Positions 22,145 through 32,784 of a stretch of 64,000 bases of DNA are shown here, piece by piece (position 1 is the first letter of the stretch; each line of letters starts with the position of its first letter). Source of the stretch: Mesocentrotus franciscanus (Eukaryota; Echinodermata; Echinoidea; Camarodonta; Strongylocentrotidae); NCBI GenBank assembly GCA_037976565.1, contig CP137682.1, positions 3,036,827 to 3,100,826 on the forward strand, given 5' to 3'. Below the pieces are notes generated by a model. That model did not search any database and was not told the DNA's origin. It saw nothing but the letters and a program-made list of their open reading frames with translations. A program made the position numbers and the translations under genes.

Positions 22145-24085
22145 AGATGAATAACAGTTTACCTACAAAATTATGTGTACTGTAAAAGATATATGGAATA
22201 GAACTTACCAAACAAGAGGGTAATAATGTGTCTGACCAATGTTTGGACAATTTTACACTAACTTGGGTTATGTTTTGCCTATTCACAATTAACCTTTTAT
22301 TTTAGAAATTGAGCAAAAATTTACAAATTTGGGCCTGTAATTGCCTGAAAGTTGGTTGGATATATATATCTTCCCCCAAGTTGGACATTTTTTTTACACA
22401 GTACAACGTTTAAATTATTCTGGATCACAAGAAGGAAATGTGCCGCACTTTCCACAATAATGCACATATCAAATAACGTCTATGAGCCCCCTAACAAGGT
22501 GCAGCTAGTCTGGAATTAGGTTCCATGTTTACCTGGTATACTTCAAATATATCACCTTCATTTACTCTCATTTCCCCCTCAACCAGATTATTTCTTCATC
22601 ATCTTACTCAAGGCAACCCGGCCCTCCGCAGTAATGGCTCTGACAGAGCTGGCATTTCGGGTATGGCAAGTCGATTGCACATCAATTTCTTCCCCGCGAC
22701 AAACACTTGCGCGCTGATAACATGGCGTCATGACAGCGGTTCGAATGATGAAAGAGGGTAGAAGATGAGGAAAAGTGATGTGGGTTTGTGTTTCATGCAA
22801 TTTGCATCTGGTATTTGTATAATGAGATCCTACTTGGTTAACTTGTTTTTTCCACCTCTATATTTGTGTTTCTTGCGATAATCATATTTCTACACAGTCA
22901 GTAAAAGGTGTAGATTGGGGATACACAAATGCGGTCTCCGGTGTTCAAGAGCATTCATTAGTTTGAGTCATCAAACAGTTTGCACAGAATGTTTTTATTA
23001 GAAGTATATAACCATCTGTTTGTGGGAGTAAAGTGTGATTACCTTTGCTACATAAGTAACAAAAAGTCCTTCTAATTAAGTTTCCATATATTCAGACCCA
23101 TCGTTGCCTACGGGTTCAAAAATGTATTTTTATTCGAAAGATGGTAAGGATAACTATGAAGTATTGCCAAATTTGCATAGTTCCCCAAAAATATGTTTCC
23201 TAGATACCAGAGAAATATTTGCAATGCATGTAGATGAAATCAATTTAAATTCCATCTACTTTCATCATTTTTTTTAAGTATCTCCTGATCTCTGTGGGCA
23301 GTTTTCCCAACCACTTGGTCTATTTTTAGGCTGCCCCATGATATTTATTGGATCTTCAAGTTAGTACAGATAGGAAGTGGCCTTTCAGGGGTAATTAGCT
23401 TTTAATTTTTTCCCTAAATCAGCTTCTTTTTTCCTTGTGCACTTTATCATAAAACCATAATTAGAACTATATGGACAGCAAAGATTTATTTTGATGGAGG
23501 AGGAGGCCTGAATGATTGAATAATTGAACACCTATCTCTGTTTTTAGATAGAGGAAGTGCGTTATGGATAGGAAACGTCGTTGGATGATACAAAATGTAT
23601 AACTTTAACACAAGAATATCCGGCGGGCCTGCTCTTCATAAACGTCATAGAGTTATGACGTAAGCAATGGACATGTTTCATGCAGATTAGACCAAAGGCA
23701 ATCAAACCAAGGAGTCCAAGGAGTGCTGGTAACTCCTTGATCAAACCAAGATATCCTCTACGGAGAGAACATAAATGTTAATGCCCTTTTAGTTCTCAGC
23801 ACATGATGACTCTTCACTTTGAGTACCAGATACAAATTAGTAAAAGTTTAGGAAAATTTAAATTGAAGTCTTCAACGTTCAATGCAAGTTTTGATTGATT
23901 CATACCTGTATGTAAGCAGAACTTGACATTGATTCCAAATGAACTGATTGTTGGCTATATCCGGGGTACCGGTATTGTCATTTTTTTGTTTGGTTTGTTG
24001 TTGGTCTTCTGTCGGTGTCTTAGATGTGACTGGGGTATCGGAGAGAATGCGTGAATATGCCATTATTGGAACTCAAAGACAATAT
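22145..24085. other. No recognised gene
   Basis: Largely unique. A GC-richer block at 22600-22760 and another near 23570-23700 stand out and could be conserved non-coding DNA. The first carries overlapping frames on both strands (22525-22761 plus, 22588-22800 minus), neither with a known domain. A half-site of the GAGCCAGAAGGGCATTAA motif (GTTAATGCCCTTTTAGTTCT) lies at 23777-23796, and TACCGGTA at 23967. Confidence 0.4.
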
Positions 24086-24620
24086 TTAAAGGTACTATGT
24101 CCCATTTGCAGGCCAAAAAATGAAAAGGTTAAATTCCAACAGCATTTGAAAGACAATACTTATTTAGAACTTCCCTGAAAAAAGGGGGCTTGAAAATGTC
24201 TTTAAGTGGGAAAATAACGACTATTAGTTGTCGAATCGACTTAGGAGCTATAGAGCCAGTAAGTAATAGTCTGATTTTCAGACCATTGTACCGAATGGTC
24301 GTACGTTTTATGCTGCGCAAAGATTCAATCAGTTTAATTTTGGCCATTACAAGAAGTGGGTTATTGATGTAGACAAATGCTCATGTACCCTTTACAGCTC
24401 ATTTTATGTATGTTATTACCAAAGATGAAAAAGCCAGTCAGTCACTCAATAGTGTCTGACAGTGAAGTCTAGCAAGTAAACGGGTTTCCTTGCATAATTT
24501 GAATATTAGGACACTGCTAACGTTTAAATTTCACAGATAGGACATACATGACATATTCATAATTCCTGCAAAGTTCTACAGAATTTGATGTTGGCTGCAA
24601 AAGGGACATAGTATCTTTAA
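24086..24620 (+). mobile_element. TTAA-flanked MITE, family B, copy B3
   Basis: A 527-bp body between TTAA 24086-24089 and 24617-24620, with the AGGTACTATGTCCCATTTGC / GCAAAAGGGACATAGTATCT TIR pair. Almost the same as B1 and B2. A single-base deletion in the T run near 24275 shifts the frame that is open in B1. Its right-hand TTAA is also the left-hand TTAA of element C. Confidence 0.93.
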
Positions 24621-24994
24621 GGGGAAGTTCACCCTGATATTAAGTTGGTAGATAGAAGCAGGTCAATGGATTTTCTTTTTTTAACGATTAAAAGTAAGAA
24701 AGTTATGAATTTCTTTAAGGTGGAATCAATCAAACACAAATTAGCAACTCTGTGACGTATCTTGCGAGCTCCCCTCCCATTTGTCTGTACTAAAAAACTT
24801 GAAAACTTTAGAGGAGCTCACAAGATATGCTACAGTGTTGCCTAATGACAACTTCAAAAATTCATACCTTTCCTATTTTTAATCAGATATTACTCAAACT
24901 ATCACTAATTTGTTTCTCTCATTTTTTTCATTTTTTGTTGTTGTTGTTGCTTTTTTTCAAACCAACTTAATATCAGGATGGACTTCCCCTTTAA
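24617..24994 (+). mobile_element. TTAA-flanked MITE, family C
   Basis: TTAA at 24617-24620 and 24991-24994 flank a 370-bp body. The left end GGGGAAGTTCACCCTGATAT and right end ATATCAGGATGGACTTCCCC form a TIR of about 28 bp extending to AAGTTGG/CCAACTT. The subterminal AAGAAAGTTATGAATTTC resembles a word in family E, hinting at a common transposase. No coding capacity. Confidence 0.9.
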
Positions 24995-25189
24995 AGGTCT
25001 TCCAGCAAGCTGGCCTCCGCGAAGAAATGACTCTGTTCTAGAGAAACAATCAATTACCAGAGAGACTGATATGCAATGGAGTGATCATTAAACCCTTTAT
25101 TGACACCCATGATAGGATGGAATGATGAAAGAAGATGTATACACCTCACCTCTCAATGCATCAGTTGATCTGTGAAGAGATAGGGCCTG

Positions 25190-27000
25190 ACAGAAGAATG
25201 CATTAATTACCAATCACACTACCAGTGGACCACCGCATGGAGGGGTCAGATGATGGGGCATGGGTGGGGGAGGGGGCAGGGTGGAATCAGGGCTGACCAA
25301 TCACACAACCAGTGGACTAGAGCAGGGAGGGGTAAGATGATGGGGCAAGGGTGGGGCAGGGGCATGGGTGGGGCAGGGGGATGGGTGGGGCAGGGGGCAG
25401 GGGGGAATCAGGGCTGACTGATCACATAACCAGTGGACTAGAGCAGGGAGGGGTAAGATGATGGGGCAAGGGGTAGAAAGAGGGCTAATTAACATAATAA
25501 TACATTAATTACCAATCACACAACCAGGGGACCAGAGCAGGGAGGGGTAAGATGATGGGGCAAAGTAGAATCAGGGCGGACATAAGAATGCAGTAATTAC
25601 CAATCACACTACCAGAAAAACCTGAGGAGGGAATGGTAAGGGGATGGGCAAATGGGGTGAGGCAAACTGAAGGGAGATGGTATGGTAGGGGAGGGAGATG
25701 GTAGAGCTATGGGGAGGCAGGATGGTATAACTCCTTTTCAGAAAATCAGAGCCAGTGGGGAAGGGTAGGGAGATAAGGAAGAGAGGGGGTAAATTAAAGG
25801 AGGGGCAGGGAGGTGCACTCATGGCTACTCTACCATCCTAGAACCAGGGATATGGCACAAGAATGAATTGATTAATCACTTATGTCCTAATATCAGAGAG
25901 CTAGAACTTAGAAGAGGGATGAAAATGGATAGGGATGGGGGTAGTGAAAGAGTATTAAAGGTAAAGACCAGTTTTGGAAACGCCCCTCTCTCAAAAAATG
26001 AAATGGAAGCTCTCATTACCAATCATGTGAAAGAATATGTTTTGCTTTATACGTGATGATACAAATTTTGCCGGGAAACCGCCTACTAATTGATATATTT
26101 GGTAAATTAGTATATCTATTGGGACCAAATAGATATCGTAGTCCCATATTCATGTACATCGTTCTGTGTACAGTGCTTGTAACTTTACCAAGACTGGGCC
26201 AAATTTCTTATCATTTTGATGATTCCAGAACCTTGCAGTACACACCAATACTTATATGCTAGATGATCAACTTTTCTGATCGATTCCACAACGTTTCTTT
26301 CACAATGCAATCGCATGACCAGAACTGGCCTTTATCTTTAAGGCAGGGTGGTAGAACCAGGCCTGGCACAAGAAAGCATTAATTAACTAACGAATGTCTG
26401 ATTATCAGAGAACTTCAAGAAAGGGGGAGGACGGGAATGAAAGGGGGAGGAGAAAGGGGTAGAGGACAATGGTGAAGACCAAAGGGGCAAGGAGGAGACA
26501 GGTTGGCTGCAGTCAGGGTTGGCGGGAGTCAGGGCTGGCAAAGGAATGTTTTAACCTTTTTATTTTTACATTTTTATTTTTACCTTCCCACTATTGACTA
26601 TAATCAGAGAACAAGATAGAAGGGAAAGGAGAAGATGGAGAGAAAAGGAGAAGATGGAGGGGAGATGTGGGGAGATGATCAGTTTGCTTAAAAATCGATT
26701 AATATAAATACAAAAAAATATCATTATCATTAAGGGGCAAGGGGGGCAGGGTATATCAGGGAGTGAGAGTGGGAGCAGAGAAAGGAAAGGAGAGAGAAGA
26801 AATGGAGCCTGGAAAGAGAAGAGATGGGAAAGGAGAGAAAAGAGATGAGGAAAGGGTGGCTGGTAGACTACCTAACAGTTCAATAATATCTGTCAATCCA
26901 TCAAAGAACCAGAGTGGGAGTGCAAGATGTCTTTATCATATGACTGAAATACCCCTGATGCCACAATACAGAGGGGGCAAAGAAACCAGGAATGTTCCAT
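25190..27000 (+). repeat. G-rich degenerate tandem array (interrupted by A3)
   Basis: The unit AAGAATGCATTAATTACC + AATCACAC(A/T)ACCAG + GGAGGGGTAAGATGATGGGG + G-rich tail + CAGGGCTG(A/G)C is clear at about 25196, 25286, 25413, 25500 and 25580, and becomes diverged at about 25860, 26368 and 26545. Inner repeats of GGGGCAGGGGCATGGGTG expand some units. Plus-strand G runs are dense. Element A3 splits one unit at 25955-26341. Beyond 26.7 kb only purine richness remains. Confidence 0.72.
25955..26341 (-). mobile_element. TTAA-flanked MITE, family A, copy A3 (complete)
   Basis: A 379-bp body between TTAA 25955-25958 and 26338-26341, in inverse orientation to A1 and A2. Ends are AGGTAAAGACCAGTTTTGG and GACCAGAACTGGCCTTTATCT. 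It lies within the G-rich array, so it inserted after that array formed. Relative to A2 it lacks 11 bases in the middle, which breaks the internal frame. Confidence 0.92.
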
Positions 27001-27125
27001 GACAGGGTTCTTCAACCTCTCGTTCATGGACTTGAAGAGAAAAAATACATAGGAAAAATATGTATGTTTAAGTAAAACTCACTCACACTCACTATTAAAA
27101 CAAGAGTGCTCGCACTGCTCTTATG

Positions 27126-27600
27126 CTTTTCACACTGGCAAAATTTTGCTTAACCCCGTACTATAGGTGGGGTTAAAGGGGGGTCTTAGCCCCACCTATA
27201 GTCCAGGGTTAAGCCTATTCCACTTTCTGTTCAGACTTGTATTTAGCAAAGTGGGCTAGCCCCACCTATAGTACGGGGTTAGCTGGCCCTGCAAAATAGC
27301 AGGGCTAACCCCGCAATTGTGGTGCTAACTCCGCAATCGCGGTGCCAAGCTAATGAATGAGAACAGAAACGAAAAATAGTCCGGTACTACGCAATGGAGC
27401 GAATTAATGACTATTCACGCTATACAGCTAGTCCGGGGTTAACGAATTGCAGTGAGAACAGCATGAATTTTCTTATTCCGGGATAGGCGCTTAGTATAGG
27501 ACTAACAAAGTGTGTGTGAAAAGCCAAAAAAGTTAGTCCGGGGTTAAGGATAGTACGGGGCTAAGCAAAGTACGGGGTTAAGCAAAACAAGTGTGAAAAG
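27126..27600. mobile_element. Inverted-repeat element M (MITE-like)
   Basis: The left end CTTTTCACACTGGC and the right end GTGTGAAAAG are inverse, each followed inward by GCTTAACCCCGTACT or its inverse. The interior is built of repeated GGGGTTA / TAACCCCG words (AACCCCGCAATTGTGG, AGTCCGGGGTTAA), so much of it can fold on itself. No open frame of interest. hAT-like in style, but no clear 8-bp target duplication. Confidence 0.78.
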
Positions 27601-27749
27601 AGTATCTGATACCCAAATTGCCACTGATGAATGAGTGCTCTTAGGTGATTGCAAAGGCACAACAGAATCAAGAGTTCAAGAGTCTTTCGGCTTGAAAATG
27701 TTTAGGGATGTTACGGGTAAACAAGCATGTTGTGTTCCTTTATCAGCAA

Positions 27750-28140
27750 ACCCTCCCCTCCCCCACCCACCACACACAGACACACACTTACCAATATCTT
27801 TCTCTCCTCTCTCCTCTCCCTCTCTCCTTCACTTTACAAACCACCTTCCCCTCTTTCCCCTCCACACCTCCAATCCATTCCCCCTCTCTCTCTCTCTCTC
27901 TTTCTCTCTTTCTCTCTCCCTTTCTCTTTCTCTCTCTCTCTCCTTCACTTTATAAAAATCACCTCCCCCTCTTTCCCTTCCACACCTCCAATCCATTCCC
28001 CCTCCCCACTTCTCCCCTTCCCCTTTCTTCCCCCTCCTCTCTCTCTCTCTCTCTCTCTCCCCTCTCCCCCTCTCCCCATCCCTATCTCTCTCAAATCTGT
28101 CTCATCCTCTTTGTCTTTCCCTTCTCCTCTGTAGATCTCT
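27750..28140 (+). repeat. CT-rich microsatellite with a 115-bp tandem duplication
   Basis: Pyrimidine-rich plus strand. The block CACTTTA(C/T)AAA ... CCACACCTCCAATCCATTCC occurs at 27829 and again at 27944. (CT)n tracts follow each copy. Frames of up to 175 codons here are low-complexity S/L/P and are not genes. Confidence 0.9.
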
Positions 28141-29315
28141 TCAGTGTCAATGTGAACCACAGATTAAGGAGCCTAGAGCTGTCTCAACAGCTGACAGCGA
28201 GCGTAAATGCAACGATTAACTCTCATCTGATTTGACCAAGCCGCAAAAGTCTGCGAGGTTTTAAACAGCTGAGCCGACTACAATCCCTGATTAAATCATG
28301 GCCTTTCATGGGTTTGACTCTATCTTGGTTCCTGTTGGCGATTACTAAAAAAGAATGATAATTCTCTTTTTCATGAATGAATGTTGTCTCTAATCTGTAC
28401 AGAGATACAACCACCCCTCAAACCCCATCCCTCCTTTCCCAGAAATTAAATGTAATGGAAATGCACAGATTTTGAAATCCATATGAAGAGTTCTGCAGAC
28501 CAGTTTCTGATGTTATATCTTTCTAATCCTTTACAATATAAGGAAGACTTTCTCATTATACAATCATTCTTTTCAAACAATATTTGTTTTTCAAAAGATG
28601 CTAAGAATTCTATAAATGCCCTGTGATTCTCTAATCATTATCACAACTATGGGAGTGATATACAAATTTTTAAAATTATTCTTTCTGCTTCTGCCACCAA
28701 AATAATCACGCTACCAGTCATCTATTGGATTAATTTTGTAAAGCACAAGCAATTTTTGTACGTAATGCACTATTTAAATGTAAAATATCATCACTATTAC
28801 TTTTCAATATGTTGTTTCAAGAGTTACATTGTATCTTAAACTTAAAACAAAAACAGAGGAAGAGAACTAGAGTGTAACCATTCTCCATCATGCAATCAAG
28901 ATCCTATTGTAATTGTTGTCACCCTACACTTTGGCTGGAGGAGAAACGTCTCATCAGGAGGATACAGAATGGTTCTCTCTGGATCGCATCATTTGTCTGG
29001 GAGATGCTACTGGATAGGGATTGGGGTGTAGGATGTCTCTAGAAAATGTCTCTAGAAATGGCTAAGTTGATATGAGAAACGGAACAAAGGGAATGACTTT
29101 CATCACAGCAAGGAAAAGCAACAATAACACATTTCAAGCGATAAAAAGATTTCAAATTTGTCTGGTAAAAGAAAAGAAGGTCATCTCATGAAGTTCATAG
29201 TGGTTACATATCACCCAAGTTACAGTCACAGTTACCATACATGTATCTGAAACATTAAATTTGGTCTATGTAGAAAAGGTACCGTTGGTCTCGCTCACTT
29301 ATTTACCATCTGTTC
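28141..29315. other. No recognised feature
   Basis: Unique sequence. The part at 28900-29040 (GGAGGAGAAACGTCTCATCA and neighbours) is somewhat GC-richer than the flanks. No coding frame or TIR element was recognised. Confidence 0.45.
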
Positions 29316-29374
29316 AGAGCCAGAAGGGCGATAACTCTGTGTTACAGCATATGAGTTATTGCCCTTCTGGTTCT
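29316..29374. repeat. Stem-loop of family X, near-perfect 22-bp stem
   Basis: Arm 29316-29337 (AGAGCCAGAAGGGCGATAAC + TC) pairs with arm 29353-29374 (GAGTTATTGCCCTTCTGGTT + CT). The only two deviations from perfect complementarity would be G:U pairs in RNA. The loop is 15 bases. A homologous, more diverged stem-loop lies at 30032-30090, and half-sites lie at 13999, 23777, 30700, 36007 and 49986. It may be an RNA hairpin, the core of a palindromic MITE, or a protein-binding palindrome. Confidence 0.8.
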
Positions 29375-29549
29375 AAGCAGACATTATGCTAATGAAACTT
29401 CAGCATCGATTTTCTCAAATCTAATGACTTTTCTACATACCTGTAGGCTAATTTGATAGTGAAGCAGTTATCCTTATCTGAGATATGTTCATATGCAAAT
29501 GGCCCCTAAGAATGCAGATTATTTCTCTCTTCTAAAATGAAATGACATT

Positions 29550-29692
29550 ATACAAATAATACACAGCAGTGAGGGCATTAGTAAGAATTACCCACACAAG
29601 GTACCTTTGGAGGGTGTTTGGACTGTTTTGAAGGTACCGAGTATGGGTGATTTTACTAATGCCCGAACAACATGATGTGTATTATTTGTTTT
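29550..29692. mobile_element. Foldback element W, copy W1
   Basis: Left arm CAAATAATACACAGCAGTGA ... GGGCATTAGTAA and right arm TTACTAATGCCC ... GTGTATTATTTG are inverse copies of about 40 bp around a centre holding GGTACCTTTGGAGGG. The outer arm words are shared with W2 at 31.9 kb. The element may extend right to about 29880 (TCTTATAATAG). No coding potential. Confidence 0.7.
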
Positions 29693-30031
29693 ATAAGATG
29701 ATGTTTTATTTGTTTTATAAAATGATGTTTTATAACATGATTTTACTAATGACCGGTCATTAGAATTGGATAATGACCGGTCATTATCCAAATTACGCGT
29801 TAGGCAAAATAAATGCCTGGTCACGTGTACGCTTTCAACCAATCATTTGCTTAAGATCCACGTCATCATCTTATAATAGTTTCTATTTTATTTTGACTTA
29901 TCTGTTTACACTCTTATTCACGTTATTGATTGACTCAGGTGTCATTTGATAATTTCATACAGATATACATTGGACTTTGTAATTAATGTTATGTTTTCTG
30001 TCCTCTTTATATATGTCTGCTTCATCTGCTT

Positions 30032-30090
30032 TGAGCAAGATGGGCATTAACTCTGTGTAAAATTATACAAGTTAATACCCTTATGGCTCT
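30032..30090. repeat. Stem-loop of family X, second copy (diverged)
   Basis: GAGCAAGATGGGCATTAACT pairs with AGTTAATACCCTTATGGCTC with about four mismatches. The loop begins CTGTGTAA, like the loop of the 29.3 kb hairpin (CTGTGTTA), so the two are homologous and not chance palindromes. It stands immediately before the 42-bp minisatellite. Confidence 0.72.
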
Positions 30091-30103
30091 ATTATGGCTC
30101 TAT

Positions 30104-30706
30104 GTTTTAACTCTGGCACCGGTTAAAGAGTTGAATGTTAACACTGTTTTTAACTCTGGCACTGGTTAAAGAGTTGATGTTAACTCTATTTTAACTCTGG
30201 CACTGGTTAAAGAGTGAATGTTAACACTGTTTTCACTCTGGCACTGGTTAAATAGTGAATGTTAACTCTGTTTTAACTCTGGCACTGGTTAAGGAGTTGA
30301 AGTTAACTCTGTTTTAACTCTGGCACTGGTTAAAGAGCTGATGTTAACTCTGTTTTAACTCTGGCACTGGTTAAAGAGTTAATGTTAACTCTGTTTTAAC
30401 TCTGGCACTGGTTAAAGAGTTGATGTTAACTCTATTTTAACTCTGGCACTGGTTAAAGAGTGAATGTTAACACTGTTTTCACTCTGGCACTGGTTAAATA
30501 GTGAATGTTGACTCTGTTTAACTCTGGCACTGGTTAAAGAGTGAATTTTAACACTGTTTTAACTCTGACACTGGTTAAAGAGTGAATTTTAACACTGTTT
30601 CAACTCTGGCACTGTTTAAAGAGTTAATGTTATCTCTGTTTTAAATCTTGCACTCGTTAAATAGTTAATGTCTACTCTGTTTTAACTCAGACACTTGAGT
30701 AAAGAT
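30104..30706 (+). repeat. Minisatellite, about 15 units of 41-42 bp
   Basis: The unit is TTTTAACTCTGGCACTGG + TTAAAGAGT(T)GA(A)TG + TTAACTCTG. It starts at 30104 and degrades towards 30700, where the last units read GACACTTGAG. Each unit contains the palindrome GTTAAC and the inverse pair GAGTTAA/TTAACTC. A family X half-site (GAATGCCCTTCCAGGTCTCA) follows at about 30708-30727. Not a CRISPR: there are no unique spacers. Confidence 0.92.
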
Positions 30707-30727
30707 TGAATGCCCTTCCAGGTCTCA

Positions 30728-31162
30728 AGTTGTCTGAACAGACAAGATGTAGTCTTATCCACATTGATTGATGGAAGTTTCATTTCATACAGATAAACAT
30801 TAAGTTATCCACTTAAACTATAAACTCCAGTCCACTAAAGACCTAATGTTGGTTACCAGGCAACCATCACTCCGCATCCAGGATACTCTGCTCCCAACGA
30901 CCAATCCATCAACTCAAGAACCCTTCCTTGACAAGACGATAATGATGCTCCTGTAATCTACCTGACATGAACATGAAATACAATCGATGGTTAATGTACT
31001 AGCACCCACTCCAAACATGGTCATTGATAGATAGATCACTCAATATTAAGTATACGAAAATGCCCAATAAAAGAGCAGAGACACACAATATACATAGTGG
31101 CGGATCCAGGAGAACCCCCCCCCCCACCAAATGAAACCCTATCTAACCTTTCCCTTATACTA
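30728..31162. other. Mostly unique; one transposon-end-like phrase
   Basis: AGTGGCGGATCCAGGAG at 31098-31114 followed by a C10 run resembles the end of a widespread class of DNA-transposon MITEs; no partner end was found. GGTTACCAGGCAACC at 30851-30865 looks like an RFX X-box with a one-base-short spacer. Nothing else recognised. Confidence 0.35.
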
Positions 31163-31262
31163 CGGTAATCCCTCTCCCTCTCCCCTCCTCTCCTCTCCCC
31201 TCCCTCCCTCTCCCCTCCTCTCCTCTCCTCTCCTCTCCTCTCTCCTCCCTCCTCTCTTTCCT
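31163..31262 (+). repeat. CT-rich microsatellite, (TCTCC)n
   Basis: About 100 bp of CTCTCCCCTCCTCTCCTCTC-like sequence, pyrimidine-only over most of its length. Confidence 0.92.
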
Positions 31263-31908
31263 TATTATACGTTGTAGTTACATACAGCTCATATTCATCA
31301 AAATTACATATAGGCCATCAAACAGCATTAACACACAATTCATCATCCACTGATTAGAGAATTTGCATCTGATTTAAATATCATCTATAACTTTTTATAA
31401 TGGAACTAAGGTCCCTTTAAGTTTCAACTTTACCGCGAGAAATAATGCCTTTGGTGTATTCCGTCATTACAAAAAGATATGTAGTCCTCTTATGCCTAGA
31501 CGATCAACTGAAGTTTCCTTGAAGAGAAAGTGAAACACATTCTGTAGTCTACTCATGTCATCAAAATGTAAGCTTTCCCTGAATATAAATCATGTTCCAT
31601 GAGCTTCATGTTAATCAATGTCAAGTTAACTGAAGCATGAATAAATTTTTGAAAAATTAAGCTCACAATAAAAATCTTCAGGCAAACAATAAATGTATGA
31701 TGGCAAACCCTACTGCATAATAACCAAGGTGTTGCAGACAAAACATATCATTAAAAAATGTTCACAGTACAAGTGCTTCACAGTAAGTGCTTCTAGAACA
31801 AATTAATTGGAAAATTAAAATGTGTGGTAAGGCATAGAGGAATAACTCGTGCTTGCTCGTACATTAATTACATATTGTAGATAAATAAGTTGTGAAATGC
31901 ATTGTTAT
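31263..31908. other. No recognised feature
   Basis: AT-rich unique sequence. A minus-strand 62-codon frame at 31553-31741 has no recognisable domain. Confidence 0.5.
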
Positions 31909-32087
31909 ACAAATAATACACAGGTGTGAGTATGTTATGGTCGATGCAGCGCATGAGGGTATTCACTACGGTGCAATAAAATTCACAAGGCGTAGCCGAG
32001 TGGAATTTGTGCCATTGTGAATACCCGAATAGCGCTGCATCGCCATAACGTCACGAACGAAAACCTGTGTATTATTTGTTTTATAAA
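31909..32087. mobile_element. Foldback element W, copy W2
   Basis: Left arm ACAAATAATACACAGG ... GATGCAGCGC ... GGGTATTCAC is the inverse of right arm GTGAATACCC ... GCGCTGCATCGCC ... CCTGTGTATTATTTGT. Arms are about 60 bp around a centre of about 50 bp. TTTATAAAATGGG at 32080-32092 has an inverse partner CCCATTTTATAA at 32358-32369, so the full element may reach about 32370. It shares its outer 16 bases with W1. Confidence 0.78.
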
Positions 32088-32556
32088 ATGGGTCGACAAT
32101 CTTACTTAGCAAGGCGATATTAAACACTGTAAACCTGCAACCTCCATAAGAAATAACGATCGTGAGGGCAGTGACCTCGTAAACAAACTGTGCAATGCAT
32201 GGTAAACATCGATCCATTGATTTGCACGCAGCCGTGCATTATGCCTTTTTGTTGCGCACTTTTTGCACTCTTGATATCACCAAAGTGCGCGTATGGTTAA
32301 AATTAATGCACGCACACGTGATCCATTTTGACGCTTCTCATTGGCTACATTCTTGAACCCATTTTATAATATGCTTTATATGTACAATACATGTATTTAA
32401 CAAGAAGCATTGCACATCTCACATAGGTGAACAATGAGCACTGAGCGATCATGTGATTTGGCACAACATTAATCTACATTGACCACTCTTCACCCAGGTG
32501 CAGTAGAATAAGGAAGAAACTCATTGAATGCATTCATGAGCACCTTATCATGATAA

Positions 32557-32733
32557 AGTCAAACCTGTCTATAGCAACCACCCAAGGGAAACACAAAATG
32601 TGGTCTTTGTAGACAGGTTTCTTTAGTACATGTTTCAATGACAAACTTTTTCAAGGGAAACAAAAAATGTGTTCTTTGTAGACAGGTGGTCTTTGTAGAC
32701 AGGTGGTCACTAAAGCAAGTTTGACCGTACAGT
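32557..32733. mobile_element. Short MITE S (GTCAAACCTGTCTATAG type)
   Basis: The left end AGTCAAACCTGTCTATAGCA + ACCACC and the right end GGTCACTAAAGCAAGTTTGA + CCGTACAG are inverse. Inside, GTGGTCTTTGTAGACAGG and its variant recur in tandem, with AAGGGAAACA blocks. The total is about 177 bp. Ends of this kind are widespread in animal genomes and are usually ascribed to Tc1/mariner-type MITEs (established knowledge, recalled). Confidence 0.75.
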
Positions 32734-32784
32734 AGTAGTCAGCTAAAGCCAGGCTAAAGTGTAGGAGAGATTAATTATATAGCA

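Noticed and set aside
30104..30706. CRISPR-like array
   Set aside because: Repeats are contiguous 41-42-bp units without unique spacers, and the context is eukaryotic.
30851..30865. RFX X-box GGTTACCAGGCAACC
   Set aside because: The half-sites are good but the spacer is one base instead of two, and there is no gene start nearby; left as a remark only.
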